In this document: positions 8,175-15,705 of the stretch, in pieces
How positions within the stretch are numbered: position 1 is the stretch's first letter
Layout: the number at the start of each line of letters is the position of its first letter
Source of the DNA: Rhodospirillaceae bacterium UBA6219
Lineage (GTDB): Bacteria; Pseudomonadota; Alphaproteobacteria; Rhodospirillales; Magnetospirillaceae
Direction of reading: 5' to 3'
DNA length: 21,734 nt
NCBI GenBank assembly: GCA_002435715.1
Contig: DISD01000024.1
Span: 3,876 to 25,609 of the forward strand
Translations under genes and position numbers: made by a program
The notes under the pieces: generated by a model
Seen by the model: the letters and a program-made list of their open reading frames with translations, nothing else
What the model was told of the DNA's origin: nothing
Databases searched by the model: none

Positions 8175-9421
8175 GCCGCCCCCCGGACGATGTCGACGGG
8201 CTTCATGCGGCTGGCCCGTCGTGCCGGCAGCCAGGCGGCGAAAGTGGACGCCAGCAGCCCCATGGCGCCGCTGATGGCGTAATGCTTGGGGGTGCGGTAC
8301 AGCACGAAGCCTTCGGCGCGGACGAATCCTTCCATCTTGAATTCCAGGCTGCCCATGAATTCCACCAGCCCATAGCCCAAGGCCCAGCCCATCAACACGC
8401 CGATGCAGCCGACCATCAGGCCTTCATAGACGAAGATGCGACGGATGTCGGCATCACGGAAACCCATGGATTTCAGGATGCCGATATCCTTGGTCTTTTC
8501 GAACACCACGGTGGAGATGACGTTGAAGATGCCGAAGCAGGCGACGATCAGGATGGCGCCGACGGTGGAATACATGATGGCGTTCTGGATGACGAAGATG
8601 CCCAGCACGTTGGACGATTGTTCCTGCCAGCTTTCGGTGCGATAGCCGAAGCGCGACTCGATGCTTTTGGCCAAGGCTTCCGCTTGTTCCACGTCGTCCA
8701 TGCGGATGCGCACCCGGTTGATGACGTTGGGGCGGTTCTGCAACACCTGGGCCTTCTTCATCAGCATGTAAGTGTCGAAATTGTCGGTCAGGGTCAGGCC
8801 GCTGCGGAAGATGCCCACCACCTTCATGCGCAGGACCACGCCTTCGGGGCTGACCACGCTGACCAGGTCGTCCATGGCGATACCGGCTTTCAAGGCGACG
8901 CCTTCGCCCAGGATGATGCCGTTGGCAGCGGTATAAAGACCTTCCAGCTTGCCGGCGATCAGGTCCTGTTCCAGCTTGGTGACCAATCGTTCCTTGTCGG
9001 GATCGATGCCGATGACGTTCACCGACGAATCCTTGGGGCCATAGCGCAGCAGCGCGTTGCCCGACAATGTCGGCGCCACCTTCAGGCCGGGTATTTGTTC
9101 CAAGGCGGCGATGATGGCGCGCCCTCCCCGCAGGCCACGCACTTCGTCCTTGGGTTTCAGGCCTCGCAATTGGATGGTGGCGCCGGGATAGACGTTTTCC
9201 ACCGGTTGGCGCGGGGGCGTGCGGAATTCGTCCTTGATGGTGACGTGCGGGGACGAATCGATGATGCGGTTGACGAAATCTTGCTGGAAGCCCTGCATCA
9301 TCGAGGCGATGGCGATGAAGAACGCCACCCCCAGCGCCACCCCCAGCAGCGACGTCACCGTCTGGCGGCGACGGTGCGACAGATGGCGGGCGGCGATGGC
9401 CAGTCCCAGTGGCGCCGGCAC
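8171..9421 (-). CDS. FtsX-like ABC permease (MacB/LolC/DevC type)
   Basis: Inner-membrane subunit of 416 aa with the four-helix plan of type VII ABC systems. One helix lies near residues 18-42 (after LSHRRRQTVTSLLG), followed by a periplasmic domain of about 230 residues, then three helices from about residue 275. The hallmark FtsX-domain segment VISTVVFEKTKDIGILKSMG is present, with the usual ending LPARRASRMKPVDIVRG. The start is a GTG, two nt after the upstream fusion-protein stop, and the end overlaps the ATPase start by 4 nt. Such permeases work with an HlyD-like adaptor and TolC to move periplasmic substrates (MacAB, DevBCA) or to release lipoproteins (LolCDE). The accompanying adaptor favours the export role. 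Confidence 0.9.
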   Translation of the reverse strand: MPAPLGLAIAARHLSHRRRQTVTSLLGVALGVAFFIAIASMMQGFQQDFVNRIIDSSPHVTIKDEFRTPPRQPVENVYPGATIQLRGLKPKDEVRGLRGGRAIIAALEQIPGLKVAPTLSGNALLRYGPKDSSVNVIGIDPDKERLVTKLEQDLIAGKLEGLYTAANGIILGEGVALKAGIAMDDLVSVVSPEGVVLRMKVVGIFRSGLTLTDNFDTYMLMKKAQVLQNRPNVINRVRIRMDDVEQAEALAKSIESRFGYRTESWQEQSSNVLGIFVIQNAIMYSTVGAILIVACFGIFNVISTVVFEKTKDIGILKSMGFRDADIRRIFVYEGLMVGCIGVLMGWALGYGLVEFMGSLEFKMEGFVRAEGFVLYRTPKHYAISGAMGLLASTFAAWLPARRASRMKPVDIVRGAA

Positions 9422-9423
9422 GG

Positions 9424-10434
9424 TTACTTGCCCTTGATGCGGTCGCCGGGTTTCAACCCGGCCGGCGGAGACGCGAGCACCCGGTCGGTGTCGGACAGGC
9501 CGTCCAGCACCTCGATCTGATCGCGGCCGCGGATGCCCACTTTGATATCCCGGGTTTGGGCGCGGCCGTCTTCTTCCACCAGCACCTGATCCTTGCCCAG
9601 CGCACTGGCCGGGATCAGCCGGGCCTGGGGCTTTTCGGCAGTGATGATGTTGATCTCGGCGGTCATGCCGACCAGCAGCGGCGTGTCGTCGGGAAGCGCC
9701 ACGCGAACCCGAAAGGTCTTGTTGATCGGGTCACCCTTGGGGGTGATCTGGTCGACTTGACCTTGCAGGGCGCGGTCGGGGAAGGCGTCGGCCTTGATCA
9801 GCACCTTTTGGCCGGGCACCACCTTGGCGATGTCTTCTTCGTCGACGTCGGCGGTGACCCGCAGGGGCCGTGGTTCGCCGACCCAGAAAATGGTGTTTTC
9901 CGGCTTCACCACCTCGCCGGTTTCGCCGTCCTTGCGCAGCACCACCCCGTCCATGGGGGCGGTGACCAGCAAATCGGCCCGGCGTTGGCGGGCGGCGTTG
10001 ATGGCGGCGATGGCCTGTTCGTACTCGCTTTTGGCCTTTTGCGCCGATTCCGGGGCGCGAATACCGCGTGACGCCAGGGTTTCGGCGCGGCGCATTTCTT
10101 CCCGCCAATAGGCGGCGCGGGCTTCCAACTCGGCGACCTTGGCCCGGGCCTCGCGGTCGTCCAGGCGGGCCAATGGCTGGCCCACGCGCACGTTGTCGCC
10201 TTCCGCCACCAGGATTTCGGCGATGCGGCCGGTGGTCACCGCGCCGATCTTGGCCCAGGTGACCGGTTCGATGGTGCCGGTGGCGTAAATGGCTTCCACT
10301 GCCATGCCGGGTTGCGGTGACACCAACTGCACCGAACGGGCCGTCCGGCGGTCATAGACGAAAACCACCGCCCCGGCGACCAGGGCCAGGAGCAACAAGG
10401 CAGGAAGCAGGCGGGCGGGCTTGCGAGCGATCAT
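9424..10434 (-). CDS. HlyD/MacA/DevB-type membrane-fusion protein
   Basis: Periplasmic adaptor of 336 aa. The frame stays open about 86 codons further upstream, but that part is arginine/proline-rich out-of-frame read of the neighbouring gene. The ATG at 10434 begins MIARKPARLLPALLLLALVA, a proper membrane anchor. Lipoyl-like halves are visible at GRIAEILVAEGDNVRVGQPL and VTAPMDGVVLRKDGETGEVV, separated by a coiled-coil hairpin of about 60 residues. A beta-barrel and membrane-proximal domain follow, ending in GLKPGDRIKGK. It leads the DevBCA-ordered exporter set and is 52 nt downstream of the unknown proline-rich gene. A TATGGT box sits 4 nt before the start, but no convincing -35 goes with it, so read-through from the biotin operon is possible. 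The outer-membrane partner is not in the window. Confidence 0.9.
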   Translation of the reverse strand: MIARKPARLLPALLLLALVAGAVVFVYDRRTARSVQLVSPQPGMAVEAIYATGTIEPVTWAKIGAVTTGRIAEILVAEGDNVRVGQPLARLDDREARAKVAELEARAAYWREEMRRAETLASRGIRAPESAQKAKSEYEQAIAAINAARQRRADLLVTAPMDGVVLRKDGETGEVVKPENTIFWVGEPRPLRVTADVDEEDIAKVVPGQKVLIKADAFPDRALQGQVDQITPKGDPINKTFRVRVALPDDTPLLVGMTAEINIITAEKPQARLIPASALGKDQVLVEEDGRAQTRDIKVGIRGRDQIEVLDGLSDTDRVLASPPAGLKPGDRIKGK

Positions 10435-10486
10435 GGCGCTACCATACACGAGCCAAGATCGAAGACCATGCGTATCCGCAATGCAG

Positions 10487-11065
10487 CTAAAGTAAGGCCA
10501 AGGCCGTCGCCACGGCCAGGGACAGCGCCCCCAAAAGCAAGGCGTGGCGGCCGGCCACGGGCGACGCCAAGGCGATGCGGGTCTGCTGTTGCGGCAAGGT
10601 CGGCTGGGGCGACGCGGGGGGCGGGGCCGGTGGTCCCAGTTCGATGACCGGACCGTCTTGTTCGGGTGGTCCCAGACGGATGGCGGGGCCATGGGCGGAT
10701 GGCGGCGTCAGCAGGGCCGGTTCGACCGGGGGCGGCAATTGCGCCGGGCCTTCCACGGCCAGTGGGGCGCTTTCCGCTTCGACGTCAGCAGGTTCGACCA
10801 TGTCGCTGGCGGGACGTTCGGCGACGGTGATTTCGGGGGTGATGGGCGGCTGAACCTTGCGCGGGGGGCGGGGTTTGCGCACGCGCGGCGCCGGCTTGAC
10901 GACCGGCTCGGCGCGCTTCTTCTGGATGGCGGCGATCATCGCCTGGGCCTCGGCATTGGACACACCGATGGGGCGCAGGCGGCGCAACGCCGCCTTGTCC
11001 GCCATCAACTGGGCCAGTCTTTCGTCGCTCAGCGCGTCTAGGGAATAACGGAACTCGTCATCCAT
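10487..11065 (-). CDS. Unrecognised proline-rich, C-terminally anchored protein
   Basis: I do not recognise this 192-aa protein. It has three parts. The N-terminal region of about 55 residues is helical and charged (LSDERLAQLMADKAALRRLR). A long low-complexity linker is rich in P, A, E and V and includes a basic stretch (PAPRVRKPRPPRKV) and a short repeat (GPAIRLGPP then GPVIELGPP). A single hydrophobic segment, HALLLGALSLAVATALALL, ends the protein, so it should be tail-anchored with the bulk in the cytoplasm. The chosen ATG (11065) overlaps the bioA 3' end by 28 nt; a GTG at 11095 with GGGAGA 6 nt upstream would add 10 residues and is a serious alternative. Strong codon bias and position inside a tight gene string argue that it is real. 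Confidence 0.7.
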   Translation of the reverse strand: MDDEFRYSLDALSDERLAQLMADKAALRRLRPIGVSNAEAQAMIAAIQKKRAEPVVKPAPRVRKPRPPRKVQPPITPEITVAERPASDMVEPADVEAESAPLAVEGPAQLPPPVEPALLTPPSAHGPAIRLGPPEQDGPVIELGPPAPPPASPQPTLPQQQTRIALASPVAGRHALLLGALSLAVATALALL

Positions 11066-12399
11066 GGCGCCGACGATTTCCTCGATTCGCAGCACGGATC
11101 GTCTCCCGGCAGCTTGGAAACCTCGTCGATAATGATATCCCATGCATTGTGCAATGCAACATCATCCAGGCAATAAGGCGGCAAAACATACAAAACGTCG
11201 CCCATGGGCCGCATCAGCAAACCTCGGTCGCGGAACGCCAGTTTCAAGGCTGCGGCGGTGCCGGGGGCGACATCTTTCAGGTCGAAGGCGGCGATGGTGC
11301 CCATCAGACGCGGCCGGCACGCCGCCGGCAATCGGGCCGCCTCGGTCAAGCGCTGGGTGTTGACCGCCTCGATGGCCTGGATGCGGGCCTGACATTCGGC
11401 CGACAGCAGCAAATCCAACGACGCCAAGCCAGCGGCGCAGCCCAAGGGATTGGCGGTATAGGAATGGCCGTGCAGGAAGGCGCGCGTCACCTCCTTGCCC
11501 AGGAACGCTTGATACAGGGCTTCGCTGGTCACCGTCATGGCCATGGGCAAAAAGCCGCCGGTCAGCCCCTTGGAAAGGCAGATCATGTCGGGATTGATGC
11601 CGGCCTTGACGCAGGCGAAGGGGGTGCCCAGACGGCCGAAACCGGTCATCACTTCGTCCAGGATCAACAGCGTGCCGGCGGATTTGGCCCGTGCCGCCAC
11701 CGCCTGCAGGAATTCCACCCGGCACATGCGCATGCCCGACGCGCCCTGCACCAAGGGCTCGATGATGATGGCGGCCAATTGTCCCTGGTTGCGTTCTATG
11801 ATGGCGTCCAGGGCGGCCAAGGCCTGGGCTTCGCGCTCGGCGAAGGTGTCGTCGCCGATCCAGGTGGCGGGGAAGGGGGCGATTTCCACCGGGAACATGA
11901 AGTTTTCCCAGGCGCCGAAATAGCCCGAAGTGCGGCCCAGCGACATGGCGCCCACGGTGTCGCCGTGATAGCCGCCGTCAAAGCCCACATAGACCCGGCG
12001 GTCCTGGCCCACATTGCCCCAATATTGGCGGGCCATCTTCATGGCCACTTCCACGGCGGTCGACCCGTCGTCGGAATAGAACACCCGGTCCAATCCGTCG
12101 GGCAATTGTTGGCAGACGCGGGCCGCCAGGCGGGCGGCGGGTTCGTGGGTGAACTCGGCGAAGATGGCCTGTTCCAAGGTCGCCGCCTGTTCGGCGACGG
12201 CGCGGGCGATCACCGGATTGGCATGGCCGTGCAAATTGACCCACCACGACGACACCAGATCCACATAAGCCTTGCCGTCGCTGGTCTCGATCACCGCGCC
12301 ATGGCCCCTGACCGCATGCAGTGGCGGCGCGGCGGTGGCGGCCTGGGTGAAGGGGTGCCAGACATGCTTGGCATCAAGGTCCAGGATGGAATCGGTCAT
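11038..12399 (-). CDS. bioA: BioA, adenosylmethionine-8-amino-7-oxononanoate aminotransferase
   Basis: PLP enzyme of 453 aa converting 8-amino-7-oxononanoate to 7,8-diaminononanoate with S-adenosylmethionine as amino donor. Visible marks are the WHPFTQ substrate motif near residue 14, SSWWVNLHGHANP, the YHGDTVGAMS segment, the PLP aspartate in LILDEVMTGFGR (D248), and the catalytic lysine in CLSKGLTGGFLP (K277; E. coli K274). The C-terminus carries about 20 residues beyond the usual end. These include CCESRKSSAPW and run over the start of the next gene. The start ATG at 12399 lies 13 nt after the bioD stop with a GGTGAAG-like site. It is the fifth gene of the bioF-H-C-D-A string. Confidence 0.95.
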   Translation of the reverse strand: MTDSILDLDAKHVWHPFTQAATAAPPLHAVRGHGAVIETSDGKAYVDLVSSWWVNLHGHANPVIARAVAEQAATLEQAIFAEFTHEPAARLAARVCQQLPDGLDRVFYSDDGSTAVEVAMKMARQYWGNVGQDRRVYVGFDGGYHGDTVGAMSLGRTSGYFGAWENFMFPVEIAPFPATWIGDDTFAEREAQALAALDAIIERNQGQLAAIIIEPLVQGASGMRMCRVEFLQAVAARAKSAGTLLILDEVMTGFGRLGTPFACVKAGINPDMICLSKGLTGGFLPMAMTVTSEALYQAFLGKEVTRAFLHGHSYTANPLGCAAGLASLDLLLSAECQARIQAIEAVNTQRLTEAARLPAACRPRLMGTIAAFDLKDVAPGTAAALKLAFRDRGLLMRPMGDVLYVLPPYCLDDVALHNAWDIIIDEVSKLPGDDPCCESRKSSAPWMTSSVIP

Positions 12400-12412
12400 G
12401 GGACGGCTTCAC

Positions 12413-13039
12413 CTAAAGCTTGGGGAAACAGGGCGGACAGGGAAAGGCGGGCGGGGCCAGCGCGGCGATGGCGGCGGAATCGGCGTGGTCCAAAGGCGGG
12501 ATTTCCGCCACCACCCGCACCGCGCCGAAATGTTCGATGGCGGCGCGGTTGTCGGCATTGACCGGGCCGTTCAGCACCACCCCCAGAATGGGAATATGGC
12601 GGCATTTCAACGCCTCCAGGGTCAGCAGTGTATGGTTGATGGTGCCCAGGCCGGACCGCGCCACGATCACCGTCGGCAATCCCAGGTTTTCCACCCAATC
12701 CACCGTCAATGCCGTATCGGTCAGCGGCACCAGGATGCCGCCGGCCCCTTCCACCACCAGCGGGCCTTCGGTCTTGGGCAATTTCAGTCCATCCAAGGTG
12801 ATGGCGGCCCCTTCCTTGCGGGCGGCTTCGTGGGGCGACAACGGCGCCTGGAACACATAGGCCGGGGGATGGATGCGGGCAGCGGGCGCCAGGGCGGCGA
12901 TGGTGGCGGAATCGGAATCCTCGGTGGCGCCGGTCTGTACCGGCTTCCAGTATTCGGCCCGCCAATGATGGGTCAGCCAAGCCGAAACCAGGGTCTTGCC
13001 GATGCCGGTGTCGGTGCCGGTGACGAAAACCCCGCGCAT
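12413..13039 (-). CDS. bioD: BioD, dethiobiotin synthetase
   Basis: ATP-dependent carboxylase of 208 aa closing the ureido ring of dethiobiotin from 7,8-diaminononanoate and CO2. The P-loop-like motif GTDTGIGKT is at residues 8-16 (K15), followed by YWKPVQTG, which holds the second conserved lysine, and VVEGAGGILVPL. The length is close to the family norm (E. coli about 225). AGGAG 6 nt before the ATG supports the start; this site lies in the end of bioC, whose stop is only 3 nt away. It belongs to the biotin operon and acts between BioA and BioB. Confidence 0.95.
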   Translation of the reverse strand: MRGVFVTGTDTGIGKTLVSAWLTHHWRAEYWKPVQTGATEDSDSATIAALAPAARIHPPAYVFQAPLSPHEAARKEGAAITLDGLKLPKTEGPLVVEGAGGILVPLTDTALTVDWVENLGLPTVIVARSGLGTINHTLLTLEALKCRHIPILGVVLNGPVNADNRAAIEHFGAVRVVAEIPPLDHADSAAIAALAPPAFPCPPCFPKL

Positions 13040-13042
13040 GGC

Positions 13043-13780
13043 TTACTCCTTGGAAATGATCACGTGCGCCACATGATAGGTCATGGCGCACGGGCTTCCC
13101 AGCCCTTGGAACACCCGACGCAACTGACCGACGCTTAAGGGCACGTGGCCGGGCGTCGGGGTGCCGGCGCCGATATGCTTCAACTCGGCGGCGAAGGCGC
13201 GGCCGTCGGCATAGTCCAGGTCGAAAGTTTGCTCGACGATACGGGCCTGGGGCAGGGTGTTCTTCAGGGCGTCAACCGTCGGAAAAGCCGGCACGCCGCA
13301 TTCCAGACCCAGGACTTGGTGGGCGTCGCGCCATTGGCGGAACGAGCCGGCCGCCAGGGTGGAAAACACCAGATGGCCGGCCGGATCAAGCCGGCTTGCC
13401 AATCTGGCGACGGCTTCCGGCAAATCAGCGAACCATTGCGCCGCCATGTTCGAGACGATCAGGTCGAAGCTTTCGTCCAAATCGGGGTTTTCGGCGTCCA
13501 CGATTTGATAGCGCGGACCGGGCAGGGCGCTTTCGGCGGCCCGCAGCATGTCGGGTGACAGATCGCTGACCAGCCATTCTCCGCCCAGACGGGGATAAAG
13601 CCGCCGGGTCAACAAGCCGGTGCCACAACCGAATTCCAGCACCTTGGGGGCCTGGGGCGCGGGTAGACCGGCCACCAGCTCGGCCAGGAAATCGGCGCTG
13701 ATCGCCTGGGCCCGGGCGGCTTCTTCATAGAAGCGGGCAGCGGCGGAAAACGCCGCACGCACCTGCTGTTTGCGGTTCAT
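13043..13780 (-). CDS. bioC: BioC, malonyl-ACP O-methyltransferase
   Basis: SAM-dependent methyltransferase of 245 aa that masks malonyl-ACP as a methyl ester so that it can be elongated to pimeloyl-ACP methyl ester. The family opening is clear (VRAAFSAAARFYEEAARAQ), then SAM motif I VLEFGCGTGLLTRRL near residue 47. The acidic strand end SDLSPDM and the motif DLIVSNMAAQWFAD, typical of BioC, follow. The start ATG overlaps the stop of the upstream hydrolase gene by 4 nt, so translation is coupled. The only other candidates are generic class I methyltransferases, which the N-terminal motif and operon context make unlikely. Confidence 0.93.
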   Translation of the reverse strand: MNRKQQVRAAFSAAARFYEEAARAQAISADFLAELVAGLPAPQAPKVLEFGCGTGLLTRRLYPRLGGEWLVSDLSPDMLRAAESALPGPRYQIVDAENPDLDESFDLIVSNMAAQWFADLPEAVARLASRLDPAGHLVFSTLAAGSFRQWRDAHQVLGLECGVPAFPTVDALKNTLPQARIVEQTFDLDYADGRAFAAELKHIGAGTPTPGHVPLSVGQLRRVFQGLGSPCAMTYHVAHVIISKE

Positions 13781-14409
13781 CCCAGGATCGCCGCGAATTT
13801 ACGGATCTGACCGGCCACCCATTCGGGATGGGTCCAGGGCAGCAGGTGGCCGGCGCCGTCCACCAGGGTCAGGGTCTGCGGCGCGAACGAATCCCGGCTC
13901 ATGGCTTCGGGGATTATGGCGTCCCGCGTGCCGGCCAGGGCCATGACCGGACAGGTCAACTGGGCCAAGGTGGCGCGTTCGTCGCATTCGGCCAGCCATT
14001 TCAACGCTTCGCCCATGGGGGCGGGGCGAATGTTTTCCACGTCGGGGTCTTCGACGCCGCAACGGGTCAGGAAGTCCTTGGCCACGTCCTGGGGATGGGT
14101 TTCGAAGCGGGAAATCATCCGTTCCAGGCTGCGCGGCGGCGTGCCGGCGATGAAATCCTGGGCGCGGGTGAAGCGGGGAAAACCGTTGACGGCGATGGCG
14201 CCCGACCACGGCTTGGGAAAGCCGGCCAAGGCCCAGGCGAAGCCCATGGAATGACCGACCAGGATGGGGTTGTTGGCGCCGGGGCGCAAGGGCTCGGCGC
14301 GAAAGCCCAAATCCACGAAGATACGGGCGAAATCGGGCAGGCGGTCGGCCACCGGACGCCAGAAATGAGCGTCGAAGCCCCAGCCGTGGACAAAGGCGAG
14401 CGTCTTCAT
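13777..14409 (-). CDS. BioH-like pimeloyl-ACP methyl ester esterase (alpha/beta hydrolase)
   Basis: Compact alpha/beta hydrolase of 210 aa, shorter than E. coli BioH (256). It starts MKTLAFVHGWGFDAHFW, which resembles BioH's LLHGWGLNAEVW. The nucleophile elbow is GHSMG (S54), the acid is likely D163 in GTRDAIIP, and the catalytic histidine is H188 in DGAGHLLPWTHPEW, so the triad is complete. It sits between bioF and bioC and overlaps both by 4 nt. By role it should cleave the methyl ester of pimeloyl-ACP to end chain elongation. The frame is open far upstream, but that part is a shadow of bioF; the ATG at 14409 fits both domain and overlap. BioG, BioJ or another isofunctional type is possible, so no symbol is given. 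Confidence 0.85.
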   Translation of the reverse strand: MKTLAFVHGWGFDAHFWRPVADRLPDFARIFVDLGFRAEPLRPGANNPILVGHSMGFAWALAGFPKPWSGAIAVNGFPRFTRAQDFIAGTPPRSLERMISRFETHPQDVAKDFLTRCGVEDPDVENIRPAPMGEALKWLAECDERATLAQLTCPVMALAGTRDAIIPEAMSRDSFAPQTLTLVDGAGHLLPWTHPEWVAGQIRKFAAILG

Positions 14410-15584
14410 GGAACGGACCTTGCGGCGTCGATGACACAATCGGCCAGGCGTTCCACGTCCTCGGGGTGGTGAGCGGCCGACAGGGCGAAACGAATGCGGC
14501 TGCCGCCCACCGGCACGGTGGGGGGGCGGATGGCGATACCCAGGAAGCCCTTGTCTTCCAAATAGGCGGCCACTTTCAAGGTGCGTTCCTCGTCGCCCAG
14601 GATGACCGGAACGATCTGGGTGGTGGAATGGCCGGTATCCAGGCCGGCATCGTTCAGCCGTCCCCGCAGCCGGGCCGCCATGTCCTGCAACTTGGCGCGT
14701 TCGGCCGCCAAGCTGGGCACCAAATCCAAGGCGGCGTCCATGGCGCCCAGGACCGCGGGCGGTAAGGCGGTGGCGTAGATCAGGCCCGAAGCGCGGTTGA
14801 CCAGATATTCCTTCAAGGTCTTGGACACCGCCACATAGGCACCGAAACCGCCCAGAGCCTTGGAAAAGGTCCCCATGGCCAAATCCACGTGGGTGCCCAC
14901 TGACAGGCCGAAACCGTTGGTGCCCAACACCCCGGTGGCATGGGCCTCGTCCAGGTACAAGAAGGCGTCCCATTCCTCGGCCAGGGCGACCAATTGGTCG
15001 ATGTCGGGGGCGTCGCCATCCATGGAAAACACCGATTCGGTGACGATGAAGCGCGGGCCTTCCAATCGGCCGGTGCGGTCCAGCAATTCCTTGAGATGGG
15101 TCAGGTCGTTGTGGCGGAAACGGTTCTGCTTCACCCCGGCCGACTGGCAGCCCATGATCAGGCTGGCATGGTTCAGGCGGTCGGCGAAGACCAGCGGCTC
15201 GGCCCCCCAGACCGAACGGTCCAACAAGGCCGGCAGCACCGAGGCATTGCATTGCCAGCCGCTGGCGAACACCAAGGCGGCTTCGACCCCCTTGGCGGCG
15301 GCGATTTTTTCTTCCACCTGCCGGAAGGCCTCGGTATGGCCGGTGACCAGACGCGAGGCGGCCGATCCGGCGCCGTATTTTTCCGCCCATTCCCGGGCGC
15401 GTTCGATCAACAGCGGGTGTTGCGCCAGGCCCAAATAGTCGTTGGACGAAAAATTCAGCAATTCGCGCCCATCCTTGATCACCCGACCGGCGGGCAGATG
15501 GCGCATGACGCGCAACGACCGCTTCCGGCCGCTTTGGGCCAGGTCGTCGAGCATGCGGGACAGGGTGGCGTCAAGATTTTGCAT
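14406..15584 (-). CDS. bioF: BioF, 8-amino-7-oxononanoate synthase
   Basis: PLP-dependent alpha-oxoamine synthase of 392 aa condensing pimeloyl-ACP (or -CoA) with L-alanine. Visible marks are FSSNDYLGLAQHP near residue 45, the GSAASRLVTGH segment, FADRLNHASLI, the PLP aspartate in YLDEAHATGVLG (D212), and the lysine in GTFSKALGGFGAY (K242; E. coli K236). The start at 15584 has AGAAGG 6 nt upstream. Longer open sequence upstream is antisense to the bioB leader and was not used. It is the first gene of the minus-strand biotin operon and is divergent from bioB. Related enzymes (KBL, ALAS, SPT) share the fold, but the gene context settles the assignment. Confidence 0.95.
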   Translation of the reverse strand: MQNLDATLSRMLDDLAQSGRKRSLRVMRHLPAGRVIKDGRELLNFSSNDYLGLAQHPLLIERAREWAEKYGAGSAASRLVTGHTEAFRQVEEKIAAAKGVEAALVFASGWQCNASVLPALLDRSVWGAEPLVFADRLNHASLIMGCQSAGVKQNRFRHNDLTHLKELLDRTGRLEGPRFIVTESVFSMDGDAPDIDQLVALAEEWDAFLYLDEAHATGVLGTNGFGLSVGTHVDLAMGTFSKALGGFGAYVAVSKTLKEYLVNRASGLIYATALPPAVLGAMDAALDLVPSLAAERAKLQDMAARLRGRLNDAGLDTGHSTTQIVPVILGDEERTLKVAAYLEDKGFLGIAIRPPTVPVGGSRIRFALSAAHHPEDVERLADCVIDAARSVP

Positions 15585-15705
15585 GGCCGACCTTCTAGCG
15601 CCTATTCGGTTTTCTTGCAAAGCCAGTGTTGAGGGTTCTACATTGCGCACCCGGAAAGCGGCGAAAAACCACGCTTCCACCAGGGTTACTAAGGAGATTG
15701 CCAAG
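15585..15705. promoter_or_regulatory. Divergent bioF/bioB control region
   Basis: These 121 bp separate the two biotin transcription units and must hold both promoters. TTGCAA at 15625-15630 is self-complementary and could serve as a weak -35 on either strand, but no good -10 stands out. I find neither a TTATnnATAA-type BioR box nor a BirA-type operator, so the regulator cannot be named from the window. Confidence 0.45.
15691..15696 (+). promoter_or_regulatory. Ribosome binding site of bioB
   Basis: AAGGAG lies 9 nt before the GTG at 15706. It decides a GTG start for bioB in a frame that remains open for 88 codons further upstream. Confidence 0.8.

Noticed and set aside
11143..11158. 16-nt palindrome TGCATTG-TG-CAATGCA
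   Set aside because: It lies within bioA coding sequence and encodes conserved residues near LHNAWD, so it is probably chance.
14410..15390. Extension of the BioH-like hydrolase to a 537-codon protein
   Set aside because: The added part is an out-of-frame read of bioF rich in G, R and P; the hydrolase fold begins at MKTLAFVHGW.
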